DNA of 64,000 bases from an uncultured Alistipes sp. (GTDB lineage Bacteria > Bacteroidota > Bacteroidia > Bacteroidales > Rikenellaceae): the NCBI GenBank assembly GCA_900770635.1, contig CAAGLB010000163.1:62001-126000 (forward strand), in the 5' to 3' direction. The first letter of the stretch is position 1. Each line of letters begins with the position of its first letter. The notes beneath the pieces are model-generated. The model saw nothing but the letters and a program-made list of their open reading frames with translations, was not told the origin of the DNA and made no database searches. Both the position numbers and the translations under genes were made by a program. This document shows positions 18,080 through 27,132 of this stretch, piece after piece.

Positions 18080-18781
18080 TTACTCGGCAAACTCACGCAT
18101 GCAACGCTCGTATGCAGCTACTGGATCTGGGGCAGCTGTGATAGGGCGGCCTACAACAATGAAGTCTGAGCCAATCTCCTTAGCACGCTCAGGAGTAGTA
18201 ACACGCACCTGGTCGCCAACATCGCCATCAGCGAAACGAACACCTGGTGTTACGGTCATAAACTCTATGCCACAAGCCTCCTTAACCATAGCTGCCTCGA
18301 GTGGTGAGCATACCACGCCATCAAGGCCTGCTGCCTTGGCATTCTCGGCATACTTAACGATAGTGTCGTTGATTGAAGCACCAATCAAGAGCTCCTTCTG
18401 CATGCGCTCCTCAGATGTAGAGGTGAGCTGTGTCACGGCGATAAGGAGTGGGCGAGTGCCATCCTCACGTGTAAGGCCCTCGATAGCTGCCTTCATCATG
18501 TCGACAGTACCTGCTGCATGCACATTTGTCATATCTACGTCGAGGTTACGAAGCACCGACATAGCCTTCTTCACGGTATTTGGAATGTCGTGGAGTTTAA
18601 GGTCGAGGAAGATGCGGTGGCCACGCTCCTTGATTGTGCGAACAATCTCTGGGCCCTCGGCATAGAATAGCTCCATGCCAATCTTTACAAATGGCTTACG
18701 GCCGGTGAACTTATCCAAGAAGTTCAAGGTCTGCTCCTTGCTGCTAAAGTCGCAAGCAATAATTATATCACGCTTACTCAT
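18080..18781 (-). CDS. pyrF: Orotidine 5'-phosphate decarboxylase
   Basis: This 233-residue TIM-barrel enzyme converts OMP to UMP, the last step of the pathway. The catalytic Asp-Lys-Asp set is in [13 protein letters not shown] at about 57-69, and the phosphate-gripping loop is FIVVGRPIT near the C terminus. It belongs to the short group I form and lies 15 nt behind pyrD. Confidence 0.96.
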   Translation of the reverse strand: MSKRDIIIACDFSSKEQTLNFLDKFTGRKPFVKIGMELFYAEGPEIVRTIKERGHRIFLDLKLHDIPNTVKKAMSVLRNLDVDMTNVHAAGTVDMMKAAIEGLTREDGTRPLLIAVTQLTSTSEERMQKELLIGASINDTIVKYAENAKAAGLDGVVCSPLEAAMVKEACGIEFMTVTPGVRFADGDVGDQVRVTTPERAKEIGSDFIVVGRPITAAPDPVAAYERCMREFAE

Positions 18782-18796
18782 ATTTTCGATGTTTTA

Positions 18797-19717
18797 TTAT
18801 TTTACAATTCCGATAATATCTCTTAGGCGCTCGATGCCCAAGCGCTCCATCTCCTTAGGTAGAGCCTCGATAATCTCCTTTGAGGCGTATGGATTTTTGA
18901 GGTTGGCAGCACCCACCTGCACGGCTGTAGCACCTGCCATCATCATCTCGATGACGTCCGAAGCCGAGCTTACGCCACCGCAGCCCATAACGGGAATCTT
19001 GCAGGCGTTAGCAACCTGATATACCATGCGCACAGCCACAGGGAAGATTGCATCGCCCGAGAAACCACCCATCTTATTGGCAATTACAGGCTTACGACGC
19101 ATAGTGTCGATGCGCATGCCGAGTAGGGTGTTAATCAGACAGATGCCATCAGCACCAGCCTCCTCGCAAGCACGTGCGATAGCTACAATGTCAGTAACAT
19201 TTGGGCTTAGCTTGATGAATACGGGCTTTGTTGTCACGGCCTTAACACGACGAGTAACCTCGGCTGCCGACTCGGGCTGAGTGCCGAAGCTCATGCCGCC
19301 GTTATGCACGTTAGGACACGATACGTTAACCTCGATAATCTCTACCTGCTCCTCCTTGTCAATCTTTGCGCAGCACTCCTCATACTCCTCCAACGAGAAG
19401 CCGCTGATGTTTGCCACGATAGGCTGGTGGAAAATCTCTCGTAGGTGAGGCAACTCCTCGGCGATAACACGGTCGATGCCAGGGTTTTGCAGACCTACCG
19501 AGTTGATAAGTCCCGATGTGCACTCGGCGATACGTGGTGTTGGGTTACCAAAACGTGCATCACGAGTAGTACCCTTGAACGATATAGCGCCAAGGCAGTC
19601 GAGGTCGTAGTACTCCGAGAACTCACGGCCAAAGCCAAAGGTTCCTGATGCAGGGATGATAGGGTTCTGGAGCTTTACGCCGCAAAGCTCAACAGATGTA
19701 TCGAAATTCTTTACCAT
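18797..19717 (-). CDS. pyrD: Dihydroorotate dehydrogenase B, catalytic subunit
   Basis: This 306-residue FMN-dependent class 1B dihydroorotate dehydrogenase oxidises dihydroorotate to orotate and works as a heterotetramer with PyrK, passing electrons to NAD. The catalytic cysteine is in EVNVSCPNVHNGG (about residues 127-139). FMN-contact segments include KGTTRDARFGN and the C-terminal MGCGGVSSASD. Its start overlaps the end of pyrK by 7 nt, consistent with translational coupling of the two subunits. Confidence 0.96.
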   Translation of the reverse strand: MVKNFDTSVELCGVKLQNPIIPASGTFGFGREFSEYYDLDCLGAISFKGTTRDARFGNPTPRIAECTSGLINSVGLQNPGIDRVIAEELPHLREIFHQPIVANISGFSLEEYEECCAKIDKEEQVEIIEVNVSCPNVHNGGMSFGTQPESAAEVTRRVKAVTTKPVFIKLSPNVTDIVAIARACEEAGADGICLINTLLGMRIDTMRRKPVIANKMGGFSGDAIFPVAVRMVYQVANACKIPVMGCGGVSSASDVIEMMMAGATAVQVGAANLKNPYASKEIIEALPKEMERLGIERLRDIIGIVK

Positions 19718-20451
19718 ATAATCTCTTCACGTTTTAGTACTGGACCATCTTTGCAAATTCGCTTGTTACCATACTTCGTCTTGCACGAGCAGCCCATGCA
19801 CGCACCAAAGCCGCAACCCATGCGCTCCTCGAAGCTAAACTCTGCTAGGCACTCAGTAGCGTCGTACAACGCCTTGAGCATTGGTAGTGGACCGCATGTG
19901 TAGAGGTAGTCGAACTCAAGAGCCTGCTCACGAATAACATCGGTAACAAAGCCCTTAGTGCCTACTGAGCCGTCGGCAGTTGAGCAGTAAACCTCTACGC
20001 CCAACGCCTTGAACTCGTCGATGTAGAAGAGCTCAGATGCGGTGTTGAAGCCTACGATTACACTTGGCTGCTTGCCCTCGGCTAGTAGACGCTTGCATAG
20101 GTTGTACATTGGAGGCACACCCACGCCACCACCCACGAGTAGTGGTCGCTTAGCGTCGTTGTCGGTTGAGAAGCCATTGCCCAAGCCAGTAAGTATGTCG
20201 AGCTTTGTGCCTGCTGTCATAGCCTTCATCTGCTCGGTGCCGCTGCCCACTACCTTATATATAATAGTAATGGTCGTTGAGTCGTAGTCGCAGATTGATA
20301 TTGGGCGGCGCAAGAACTTACCCTCAAGCTCGATGTTGATAAACTCGCCCGAGTGCTTGATCCACTGAGTGTCGCCCTCCAACACCATGCGATATACCGC
20401 AGGTGTTAGAGGCTCGTTACTCAAAACTGTATATATTCCCTTCTTATACAT
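19711..20451 (-). CDS. pyrK: Dihydroorotate dehydrogenase B, electron-transfer subunit
   Basis: This 246-residue FAD and [2Fe-2S] protein links PyrD to NAD. The FAD site is in KFLRRPISICDYD (about 47-59) and the NAD-binding loop is LVGGGVGVPP. The iron-sulfur cysteines are in ERMGCGFGACMGCSCKT plus a final cysteine in RICKDGPV, a C-x4-C-x2-C-x(n)-C array as in the family. Its ATG overlaps the carB stop codon by one base (TAATG), and its 3' end overlaps pyrD. Confidence 0.96.
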   Translation of the reverse strand: MYKKGIYTVLSNEPLTPAVYRMVLEGDTQWIKHSGEFINIELEGKFLRRPISICDYDSTTITIIYKVVGSGTEQMKAMTAGTKLDILTGLGNGFSTDNDAKRPLLVGGGVGVPPMYNLCKRLLAEGKQPSVIVGFNTASELFYIDEFKALGVEVYCSTADGSVGTKGFVTDVIREQALEFDYLYTCGPLPMLKALYDATECLAEFSFEERMGCGFGACMGCSCKTKYGNKRICKDGPVLKREEIIW

Positions 20452-23400
20452 TATTCAGCGTCAATTGTCGACACACCGAGTGTAATCTCCTCCAATACGT
20501 CGAGAAGCACGCTTACGGTCTCGAGTGCGGTGAAGATTGTAACGTTGTTCTCAACGGCACAACGACGAATGTCGTAGCCATCAAGACGAGCGCTATGCTG
20601 GTTGATGTCGATAGTGTTGATTACATAGTTTATATGGCCCTTTCGTATTGAGTCGAAAATCTCAGATGAGCCCTCGCTGAGCTTCTTGAGGCAGCGGGTA
20701 CGTATGCCATTCTCACGCAAGAACTTAGTAGTTCCGCTTGTAGCCTCAATGTTGAAGCCGAGCTCGTAGAAGCGGCGGATGAGAGGCAAGGCACGTGGCT
20801 TGTCGGCATCGGCGATAGACACGAAGATTGTACCATAGTTTGCAATCTTCATGCCTGATGACTGCAACGACTTGTACAATGCACGACGCAACGACGAGTC
20901 GTAGCCGATAGCCTCACCCGTAGACTTCATCTCAGGCGATAGGTATGAGTCTACGCCACGAATCTTAGCGAATGAGAAGGCTGGAGTCTTAACGTACCAA
21001 CGCTTCTTCTCGTCTGCGATAACCTTGTCAACGCCCTGCTCCTTGAGGCTTGTGCCAAGCATCACGTTTGTGGCAATCTTCGCCATAGGCATGCCTGTGG
21101 CCTTCGAGAGGAATGGCACGGTACGTGACGAACGTGGGTTAACCTCGATTACGTATACCATGTCGTTGTCGTCAGCGATAAACTGAATGTTGTACAAGCC
21201 GATGATACCAATCTCCTTACCCAAGCGGATAGTGTAATCTACGATTGTATCCTTAACCTTCTGGCTTACGCTGAATGTAGGATATACGCTGATTGAGTCA
21301 CCAGAATGGATACCTGTGCGCTCGACGTGCTCCATGATGCCTGGGATAAATACGTCAGTGCCGTCGCAGATGGCATCTACCTCAAGCTCCTTACCCATGA
21401 TATACTTATCGACCAACACTGGAGAGTCCTCGTTGACCTCAACAGCATTCTTGAGATAGTGGCGCAAAGCAGCCTCGTTAGAGACGATCTGCATAGCACG
21501 ACCACCCAACACGTAGCTTGGACGTACCAACACTGGGTAGCCGATACGCTCAGCTGCTGCCACACCACGCTCGATGTCGGTGATAGCCTCAGCATCAGGC
21601 TGTGGGATGCCTGCCTTACGCATGATAGCCTCGAAGCACTTTCTATCCTCAGCATTGTTGATAGCCTCGATGCCTGTGCCGATAATCTCGACGCCGAGGT
21701 CGGCCAAAGGCTTAGCAAGGTTGATGGCTGTCTGACCACCGAGCGATACAACTACGCCTGTAGGCTTCTCCAACTCGATAACGTTCATCACATCCTCAAC
21801 TGTCAATGGCTCGAAGTATAGCTTGTCGCTGGTTGTGTAGTCGGTAGATACGGTCTCAGGGTTATTGTTGATGATGATAGCCTCGTAGCCCGCCTCACGG
21901 ATAGCCCAGATGGCGTGAACAGTAGAGTAGTCGAACTCGACACCCTGACCGATACGGATAGGGCCTGAGCCGAGCACGATAATCTTCTTGCGGTCGGTGA
22001 CGATTGACTCGTTCTCCTCCTCATATGTAGAATATAGGTATGGAACATCTGAGTTAAACTCGGCAGCGCAGGTGTCAATCATCTTATATACTGGGAAGAT
22101 GTTGTTAGCCTTACGCATGAGGAATACCTCTGACTGGTTCATTCCCCAGCACTGGCCGATAAACTTATCGCTGAAGCCCATACGCTTAGCATCACGCAAC
22201 ACCTCAACGTTGCCGACATTGGCCTTGACAACATTCTCCATCTCGACAATATTCTTGAGCTTCTCCAAGAAGAAGAGGTCGATCTTTGTGTTGTCGTAAA
22301 CGTGGAGTAGGTCGACACCACGACGGATAAGTTCTGCAATAGCGTAGATGCGGTCATCAGTGCCCTTGCGGATGTATGCCAAGATACCCTCGTTAGACAT
22401 TGTGTCGAACTTCTTGTGGTAGATGTGGCATACGCCAGTCTCGAGCGAGCGAACAGCCTTCAATAGACCCTCCTCGAATGTGCGACCAACGCTCATAACC
22501 TCACCTGTAGCCTTCATCTGAGTGCCAAGCTCGTTCGATGCGTCGCTAAACTTATCGAATGGGAAGCGAGCAACCTTTGTTACGATATAGTCCAACGTAG
22601 GCTCGAAGCTGGCTGGGGTGTTAGCAATGCGAATCTCGTCGAGGGTCATGCCAATAGCAACCTTCGCAGTAACACGTGCGATAGGGTAGCCACTTGCCTT
22701 AGATGCGAGGGCCGATGAGCGGCTAACACGTGGGTTAACCTCGATGATGAAGTATCTAAACGAGAGTGGGTCGAGAGCAAACTGAACGTTGCAACCACCC
22801 TCAATCTTTAGGGCACGGATAAGCTTCAAGGCGCTTGAGCGAAGCATGTTGTACTCCTTAGCAGCAAGAGTCTGGCTTGGAGCAACAACGATAGAGTCTC
22901 CAGTGTGAATACCAACTGGGTCAACATTCTCCATTGAGCAAATAGCGATAGCCGTGTCGTTCTTGTCACGCATAACCTCGAACTCAATCTCCTTGTAGCC
23001 CTTAATGCTCTTCTCAACGAGTACCTGGTGAATAGGCGACAGAGCAAGAGCATTGCGCATAACATCACGCAACTCCTCCTCGTTGTCGGCAAAACCACCA
23101 CCTGTACCACCGAGCGTAAATGCTGGGCGAAGAACCACTGGATAGCCAATCTCCTTAGCTGCCTCAACACCCTCCTCGATAGAGTTTGTGATGCGTGAAG
23201 GGATTACTGGCTCGCCAATGCGTACGCACAAATCCTTGAAAAGCTCTCTATCCTCTGCCTCCTCAATAGAGGTAAACGATGTACCAAGAATCTCAACACC
23301 GCACTCCTCAAGGATGCCCTTCTTTGCAAGTTGCACGGCAAGGTTAAGACCTGTCTGGCCACCCAAGCCTGGAACGATAGCATCAGGACGCTCGTAGCGG

Positions 23401-23633
23401 ATAATCTTTGCTACGTACTCGAGTGTAAGTGGCTCCATATATACCTTGTCGGCAATATGGGTATCTGTCATGATGGTTGCAGGGTTTGAGTTAACAAGAA
23501 TTACCTGGTAACCCTCCTCCTTAAGTGCAAGACACGCCTGTGTACCTGCGTAGTCGAACTCGGCAGCCTGACCAATAACGATAGGGCCAGAGCCGATAAC
23601 CATTACTTTCTTAATATCTGTTCTCTTTGGCAT
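20451..23633 (-). CDS. carB: Carbamoyl-phosphate synthase large subunit
   Basis: This 1060-residue protein makes carbamoyl phosphate from bicarbonate, two ATP and ammonia. It has the expected duplicated ATP-grasp halves: the first starts at [23 protein letters not shown] (about 9-30), the second at [21 protein letters not shown] (near 560), and a C-terminal allosteric domain of about 120 residues follows. It is close to the E. coli length of 1073. It lies 3 nt behind carA. Because carA here has lost its glutaminase residues, CarB may be fed by free ammonia; the ammonia site itself appears intact. Confidence 0.97.
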   Translation of the reverse strand: MPKRTDIKKVMVIGSGPIVIGQAAEFDYAGTQACLALKEEGYQVILVNSNPATIMTDTHIADKVYMEPLTLEYVAKIIRYERPDAIVPGLGGQTGLNLAVQLAKKGILEECGVEILGTSFTSIEEAEDRELFKDLCVRIGEPVIPSRITNSIEEGVEAAKEIGYPVVLRPAFTLGGTGGGFADNEEELRDVMRNALALSPIHQVLVEKSIKGYKEIEFEVMRDKNDTAIAICSMENVDPVGIHTGDSIVVAPSQTLAAKEYNMLRSSALKLIRALKIEGGCNVQFALDPLSFRYFIIEVNPRVSRSSALASKASGYPIARVTAKVAIGMTLDEIRIANTPASFEPTLDYIVTKVARFPFDKFSDASNELGTQMKATGEVMSVGRTFEEGLLKAVRSLETGVCHIYHKKFDTMSNEGILAYIRKGTDDRIYAIAELIRRGVDLLHVYDNTKIDLFFLEKLKNIVEMENVVKANVGNVEVLRDAKRMGFSDKFIGQCWGMNQSEVFLMRKANNIFPVYKMIDTCAAEFNSDVPYLYSTYEEENESIVTDRKKIIVLGSGPIRIGQGVEFDYSTVHAIWAIREAGYEAIIINNNPETVSTDYTTSDKLYFEPLTVEDVMNVIELEKPTGVVVSLGGQTAINLAKPLADLGVEIIGTGIEAINNAEDRKCFEAIMRKAGIPQPDAEAITDIERGVAAAERIGYPVLVRPSYVLGGRAMQIVSNEAALRHYLKNAVEVNEDSPVLVDKYIMGKELEVDAICDGTDVFIPGIMEHVERTGIHSGDSISVYPTFSVSQKVKDTIVDYTIRLGKEIGIIGLYNIQFIADDNDMVYVIEVNPRSSRTVPFLSKATGMPMAKIATNVMLGTSLKEQGVDKVIADEKKRWYVKTPAFSFAKIRGVDSYLSPEMKSTGEAIGYDSSLRRALYKSLQSSGMKIANYGTIFVSIADADKPRALPLIRRFYELGFNIEATSGTTKFLRENGIRTRCLKKLSEGSSEIFDSIRKGHINYVINTIDINQHSARLDGYDIRRCAVENNVTIFTALETVSVLLDVLEEITLGVSTIDAE

Positions 23634-23636
23634 AGT

Positions 23637-24713
23637 TTACTCCTCCATTAGTTTGATGAATTTATCGAAGAGATATGTGCTGCTTGCCTCTGGCGAGCAG
23701 TCGGGCTGATACTGCACCGAGAATACCTTGTCGGCTGGCGACTCGATACCTGCTACGGTGTTGTCGAGAAGGTTGCGGTGGGTGACAACAAGTGATGTGC
23801 ACTCCAACGATGCCTCATCAACCACGAAGTTGTGGTTTTGCGACACAATCTCCAACTTGCCATTATCCAAGCACTTCACAGGGTGGTTGCTGCCGTGATG
23901 GCCAAACTTCAAGCGCTCGTTCTTAGCACCATACGACATGGCGATAATCTGGTGGCCGAGGTCAACACCGAAGATTGGTAGCTTGCCACGAAGCTCCTTA
24001 ACAACCTCGCATACGCTTGGCACGTCGCTTGGGTTACCTGGACCGTTAGAGAGGAAGATACCATCTGGGTTGAAGGCCATAATCTCCTCAGCTGTAGAGT
24101 TGTAAGGCACGATAGTCACGTTGCAGCCCTTCATGTTGAGCTGGCGAATGAAGCTATACTTAATACCGCAGTCGATAGCCACAACGTCCCACTTGTGGTT
24201 AGGCGTACGTGAGAACCAACGCTTCTTGCAGCTGATGCGCTCAACGAGGTCGTGGCGAGGTGCTGTGGTGCGGATAAGCTCCAAGGCCTCCTCCTTCGAA
24301 CAGTTGATGTCGACGATAACTGCTTTTTGCGTACCCTCGTTGCGGATGATGCGTGTGATCATTCGAGTGTCAACGCCGCTGATGCCTGGGATGTCGAGCT
24401 CCTCGAAGGTCTCGTTCATGGTCTTGGTGTAGCGGAAGTTGCTTGGCGACTCACACACCTCACGAACAACCATACCGCCCATAGTTGGGAACTTACTCTC
24501 GAAGTCCTCGTCCATGAATCCGTAGTTGCCCATAAGAGGGTAGGTCATCACAACAATCTGGTCGGTGTACGTTGGGTCCGAGATTATCTCCTGGTAGCCC
24601 ACCATCGAGGTGTTGAACACGATCTCGCATACCGCAGTGCGGTTCGAGCCGAATCCGTAGCCTGGAAACTCTCGTCCATTCTCAAGTACAAGTTTCTTGG
24701 TAAATGGTTTCAT
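23637..24713 (-). CDS. carA: Carbamoyl-phosphate synthase small subunit, glutaminase triad lost
   Basis: This 358-residue protein is clearly CarA: an N-terminal CPSase domain (VLENGREFPGYGFG) is followed by a class I amidotransferase domain with LSNGPGNPSD and FGHHGSNHPVK. The catalytic residues are replaced. The nucleophile loop GICLGHQ reads GVDLGHQ (Asp251 for Cys), and the HPE motif reads YQPDCSPEA, so Gln336 replaces His and Asp338 replaces Glu. I checked these against the minus-strand codons (GTTGACCTCGGC and CAGTATCAGCCCGAC). The rest of the fold is well kept and the gene sits in frame in an intact operon, so it is not a pseudogene. It probably acts as a structural subunit of an ammonia-dependent enzyme. 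Confidence 0.93.
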   Translation of the reverse strand: MKPFTKKLVLENGREFPGYGFGSNRTAVCEIVFNTSMVGYQEIISDPTYTDQIVVMTYPLMGNYGFMDEDFESKFPTMGGMVVREVCESPSNFRYTKTMNETFEELDIPGISGVDTRMITRIIRNEGTQKAVIVDINCSKEEALELIRTTAPRHDLVERISCKKRWFSRTPNHKWDVVAIDCGIKYSFIRQLNMKGCNVTIVPYNSTAEEIMAFNPDGIFLSNGPGNPSDVPSVCEVVKELRGKLPIFGVDLGHQIIAMSYGAKNERLKFGHHGSNHPVKCLDNGKLEIVSQNHNFVVDEASLECTSLVVTHRNLLDNTVAGIESPADKVFSVQYQPDCSPEASSTYLFDKFIKLMEE

Positions 24714-24733
24714 CTGCTTTGATGTTTTATATA

Positions 24734-26005
24734 TTATTTTGTTTTGTTGTCGTAAACTACTTTGCCACGATGTATGGTCATCACCACGTCGCCCGTCATC
24801 TCACGTCCGTCAAACATTGTGATTTTGCCCATCGAGTAGAACTTCGAGCTATCTACTCTCCACTCTTTGTTGGTGTCGAGCAACACTATGTCGGCACGCT
24901 GGCCAAGCTCCAAGCCACCCTCGATGCGGAATACCTTGCGAGGGTTGATGCTCATAATCTTAATGAGGTGGTCGAGGCTGATAACACCCTTTTTCACTAA
25001 GTGGGTGTTGAGCGCCGCAAAGGCTGTTTCAAGACCTACGATGCCCATGGCACTATCCTTCAAGCCTCGTGACTTCTCCTCTACTGAGTGTGGTGCATGG
25101 TCGGTAGCTATCATGTCGATAGTGCCGTCCTTGATGCCCTCGATGAGTGCTGCACGATCCTCGGCCGAGCGGATTGGTGGGTTCATCTTCCAACGTGCGT
25201 CCTCCTGAAGATCCATGTCAGTAAATATCAGGTAGTGTGGGCCTGTCTCGCACGTTACTTTCACGCCACGAGCCTTAGCCTCACGCACAAGCTGCACGGT
25301 TTCTTTTGTCGATATGTGGCACACGTGGTAGCGGCAGCCAGTCTTCTCGGCAAGCTCTATATCACGCTTCACCTGTCCCCACTCGCTCTCCGAGCAGATA
25401 CCCTTGTGGCCATGCTCACGAGCGTACTCGCCATCGTGGATGTAGCCACCATGTAGCAACGTCTCATCTTCGCAGTGGGCAGCGATGAGTGCATCATGCT
25501 TCACAGCCTCCAACATGGCACGCTCCATCATGCCATCTACCTGCACGCCCGAGCCATCATCCGAGAATGCACATACCTTGTCGTGGAGCGATGCTACATC
25601 TACAAGCTCCTCGCCCTTGCGGCCGATGGTGATGGCGGCGTAGGGCAATACCTCGATTTTTGCATCTCGGTCTATGATATCCTGCTGCACTTTAAGGTTC
25701 TCTACCGAGTCGGGCACAGGGTTGAGGTTTGGCATGGGACATACGGTAGAGTAGCCGCCACGTGCTGCTGCCATAGTGCCTGTTTCGATGCGCTCTTTGT
25801 AGCCATAGCCAGGCTCACGAAGGTGTACGTGAACATCGACAAATGCGGGTGCAACAACGAGTCCCGATGCGTCGATAACAGTGTCGCCAGAGTTAGGTGT
25901 GATGTTTTTGCCACGCTCGGCGATGCGGCCGTCGACGATGGCTATGTCCTCGATTTCAGCACCATAGATAGTGCCGTTTTTGATGATAGTTCGTAGGTTG
26001 CTCAT
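24734..26005 (-). CDS. pyrC: Dihydroorotase
   Basis: This 423-residue class I amidohydrolase closes carbamoyl aspartate to dihydroorotate. The metal motif DVHVHLREPGYGYKER begins near residue 58. Later motifs are ALIAAHCED, YHVCHIST and MIATDHAPHS, the last with the catalytic Asp. It is the first gene of the pyr operon; its ATG is only 4 nt after the T tract of an apparent attenuator, and carA follows after 20 nt. Confidence 0.96.
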   Translation of the reverse strand: MSNLRTIIKNGTIYGAEIEDIAIVDGRIAERGKNITPNSGDTVIDASGLVVAPAFVDVHVHLREPGYGYKERIETGTMAAARGGYSTVCPMPNLNPVPDSVENLKVQQDIIDRDAKIEVLPYAAITIGRKGEELVDVASLHDKVCAFSDDGSGVQVDGMMERAMLEAVKHDALIAAHCEDETLLHGGYIHDGEYAREHGHKGICSESEWGQVKRDIELAEKTGCRYHVCHISTKETVQLVREAKARGVKVTCETGPHYLIFTDMDLQEDARWKMNPPIRSAEDRAALIEGIKDGTIDMIATDHAPHSVEEKSRGLKDSAMGIVGLETAFAALNTHLVKKGVISLDHLIKIMSINPRKVFRIEGGLELGQRADIVLLDTNKEWRVDSSKFYSMGKITMFDGREMTGDVVMTIHRGKVVYDNKTK

Positions 26006-26009
26006 ATAT

Positions 26010-26037
26010 AAAAAAACAGGCGGCCCAAAGAGCCGCC
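26010..26037 (-). terminator. Attenuator hairpin in front of the pyr operon
   Basis: On the minus strand a 6-bp all-GC stem (GGCGGC at 26037-26032 with GCCGCC at 26024-26019), with a 7-nt loop, is followed within 2 nt by seven Ts (26016-26010). The pyrC ATG is 4 nt later. A terminator in this position, downstream of the promoter and upstream of the first gene, is the hallmark of attenuation. Confidence 0.85.
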
Positions 26038-26041
26038 GATA

Positions 26042-26146
26042 TTAATTAAAAACAGTATTTCCAAACGAAATGAAACAAAAACGATAACCCGCCAACTGCT
26101 CATTATGCGGAGTAGAATAGTGCTGGTTATTTGTCGATCGCTTCAT
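26042..26146 (-). CDS. Putative pyr leader peptide (34 aa)
   Basis: An ATG about 12 nt after the predicted transcription start opens a 34-codon frame ending in TAA at 26044-26042, 4 nt before the terminator stem. The second half is encoded by a U-rich stretch (CGTTTTTGTTTCATTTCG and GTTTTTAATTAA) preceded by a possible pause hairpin, CCGC at 26110-26107 with GCGG at 26092-26089. In the E. coli pyrBI system, low UTP stalls polymerase in such a tract, the ribosome catches up and blocks the terminator. The same geometry is present here. The peptide sequence itself (ends FGNTVFN) is probably unimportant. The mechanism is inferred from layout only. Confidence 0.65.
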   Translation of the reverse strand: MKRSTNNQHYSTPHNEQLAGYRFCFISFGNTVFN

Positions 26147-26164
26147 TGTATTCTATAATTTGCG

Positions 26165-26195
26165 CAAAGGTAAGAACTTTTTGTTGAATGCGCAA
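26165..26195 (-). promoter_or_regulatory. Promoter of the pyr operon
   Basis: On the minus strand TTG (26195-26193), a 20-nt gap and TACCTTTG (26172-26165) match the Bacteroidetes consensus. The predicted start near 26158 gives a leader of about 150 nt before pyrC. Confidence 0.8.
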
Positions 26196-26356
26196 TAGTT
26201 TCGTAAGAAAAATTAATAAGTTTGTGGAGATATGTTGCGCATGTGGGTTGGTGCGATAGAGTTGTCGATAGGCGTTAGAGATGCTATCTATCTTATTTAG
26301 TGATTCATTCGATAGGTTGTTAAAAAAAAGTTGAAAAAAGAGCATGTGGCTATTTC

Positions 26357-26383
26357 TTGTTTGAGAAATTTTTGTTACCTTTG
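26357..26383 (+). promoter_or_regulatory. Promoter of the pur operon leader
   Basis: TACCTTTG at 26376-26383 is a strong -7 element. The nearest TTG (26357-26359) is 16 nt upstream, shorter than ideal. No other TAnnTTTG motif was seen between 26390 and purE at 26629, so purE seems to depend on this promoter. The 26196-26356 stretch between the two promoters shows no convincing gene. Confidence 0.65.
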
Positions 26384-26387
26384 TTGC

Positions 26388-26552
26388 ATGAATATTATAG
26401 CTCTATATCCCAACCTTTCGACGATGCAAATTCGTAGTATGTATGGCTCGAATATCGCCCACGATGCAATGCCTTGTGTCGTTGTGCAGCAAATTGGTGG
26501 GGTAGTGCGCTCTCGTTGTGTGGACACAAAGCGCTCAAAGGATATAGTGTGA
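26388..26552 (+). CDS. Putative short leader reading frame before the pur operon
   Basis: A 54-codon frame (starts MNIIALYPNLS) runs from 26388 to a TGA at 26550-26552, 8 nt before the terminator-like hairpin. The first ATG is at or very near the predicted transcript start, so either the mRNA is nearly leaderless or translation begins at an internal ATG (26424 or 26439). No run of one regulatory amino acid is seen. The RNA can also fold: GCGCT and AGCGC flank a nested TTGTG/CACAA hairpin around 26510-26535. The frame may be translated, or the segment may be a structured sensing RNA. Not recognised as a known family. Confidence 0.4.
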   Translation: MNIIALYPNLSTMQIRSMYGSNIAHDAMPCVVVQQIGGVVRSRCVDTKRSKDIV

Positions 26553-26560
26553 AATGTATA

Positions 26561-26598
26561 GGCCGCTGACATTCAGATGTTTAGCGGTCTTTGTTTTT
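26561..26598 (+). terminator. Attenuator-like hairpin in front of purE
   Basis: The arms 26561-26572 and 26577-26590 pair (GGCCGCTGACAT against ATGTTTAGCGGTC, with wobbles and one bulge) and are followed by CTTTGTTTTT. It sits 30 nt before the purE ATG, downstream of the only promoter seen. Confidence 0.75.
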
Positions 26599-26628
26599 GA
26601 AATATACGAATTATAAAACAAAAATATT

Positions 26629-27105
26629 ATGAAAGTAGCAGTTATTATGGGTTCTACCAGCGACTGGGATGTAATGAAGGCCGCAGTCGAGACTTTGGAG
26701 GAGTTGGGTATCGAGTACGAGAAGCGTGTTATCAGCGCTCACCGCACTCCACACCTTATGGTTGAGTATGCCGAGGCGGCACGTGAGCGTGGCATTGGTG
26801 CTATCATCGCTGGTGCTGGTGGTGCTGCACATGTGGCAGGTGTTACTGCTGCGTTGACCACTGTTCCAGTTATCGGCGTGCCTATCAAGACTTCGGCATT
26901 GGGTGGTATGGACTCTTTGCTCTCTATCGTGCAGATGCCTGGTGGTATTCCAGTATCTACCACAGCTATCAACGGCGCTAAGAATGCTGCGCTTATCGCT
27001 GCATCAATCTTTGCTCTTACCGACAAGGCTCTCGAGGAGCGCCTCATCGCTTTCCGCAAGGCGCAGACAGAGAAGGTGCTTGCAGCAGAACTACCACAGT
27101 GCTAA
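26629..27105 (+). CDS. purE: N5-carboxyaminoimidazole ribonucleotide mutase
   Basis: This 158-residue enzyme acts at the AIR carboxylation step of purine synthesis. The phosphate-binding GSTSDWDVM is at 9-17, SAHRTP near 41-46 carries the catalytic His, and [11 protein letters not shown] is the central glycine loop. The sequence looks like class I, which normally works with PurK; no purK is in this operon. It is the first gene of the purine operon, behind an attenuator-like leader. Confidence 0.94.
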   Translation: MKVAVIMGSTSDWDVMKAAVETLEELGIEYEKRVISAHRTPHLMVEYAEAARERGIGAIIAGAGGAAHVAGVTAALTTVPVIGVPIKTSALGGMDSLLSIVQMPGGIPVSTTAINGAKNAALIAASIFALTDKALEERLIAFRKAQTEKVLAAELPQC

Positions 27106-27132
27106 TCCCCAATTATTATCCCAATAACGATT

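Noticed and set aside
23637..24713. Treating carA as a pseudogene because its catalytic triad is lost
   Set aside because: The frame is full length, flanked by tightly spaced pyr genes and conserved elsewhere, so a structural role is more likely.
26127..26345. 72-codon minus-strand frame across the pyr promoter
   Set aside because: It overlaps the pyr promoter and leader frame, has no promoter of its own and no recognisable motif; composition is AT-driven.
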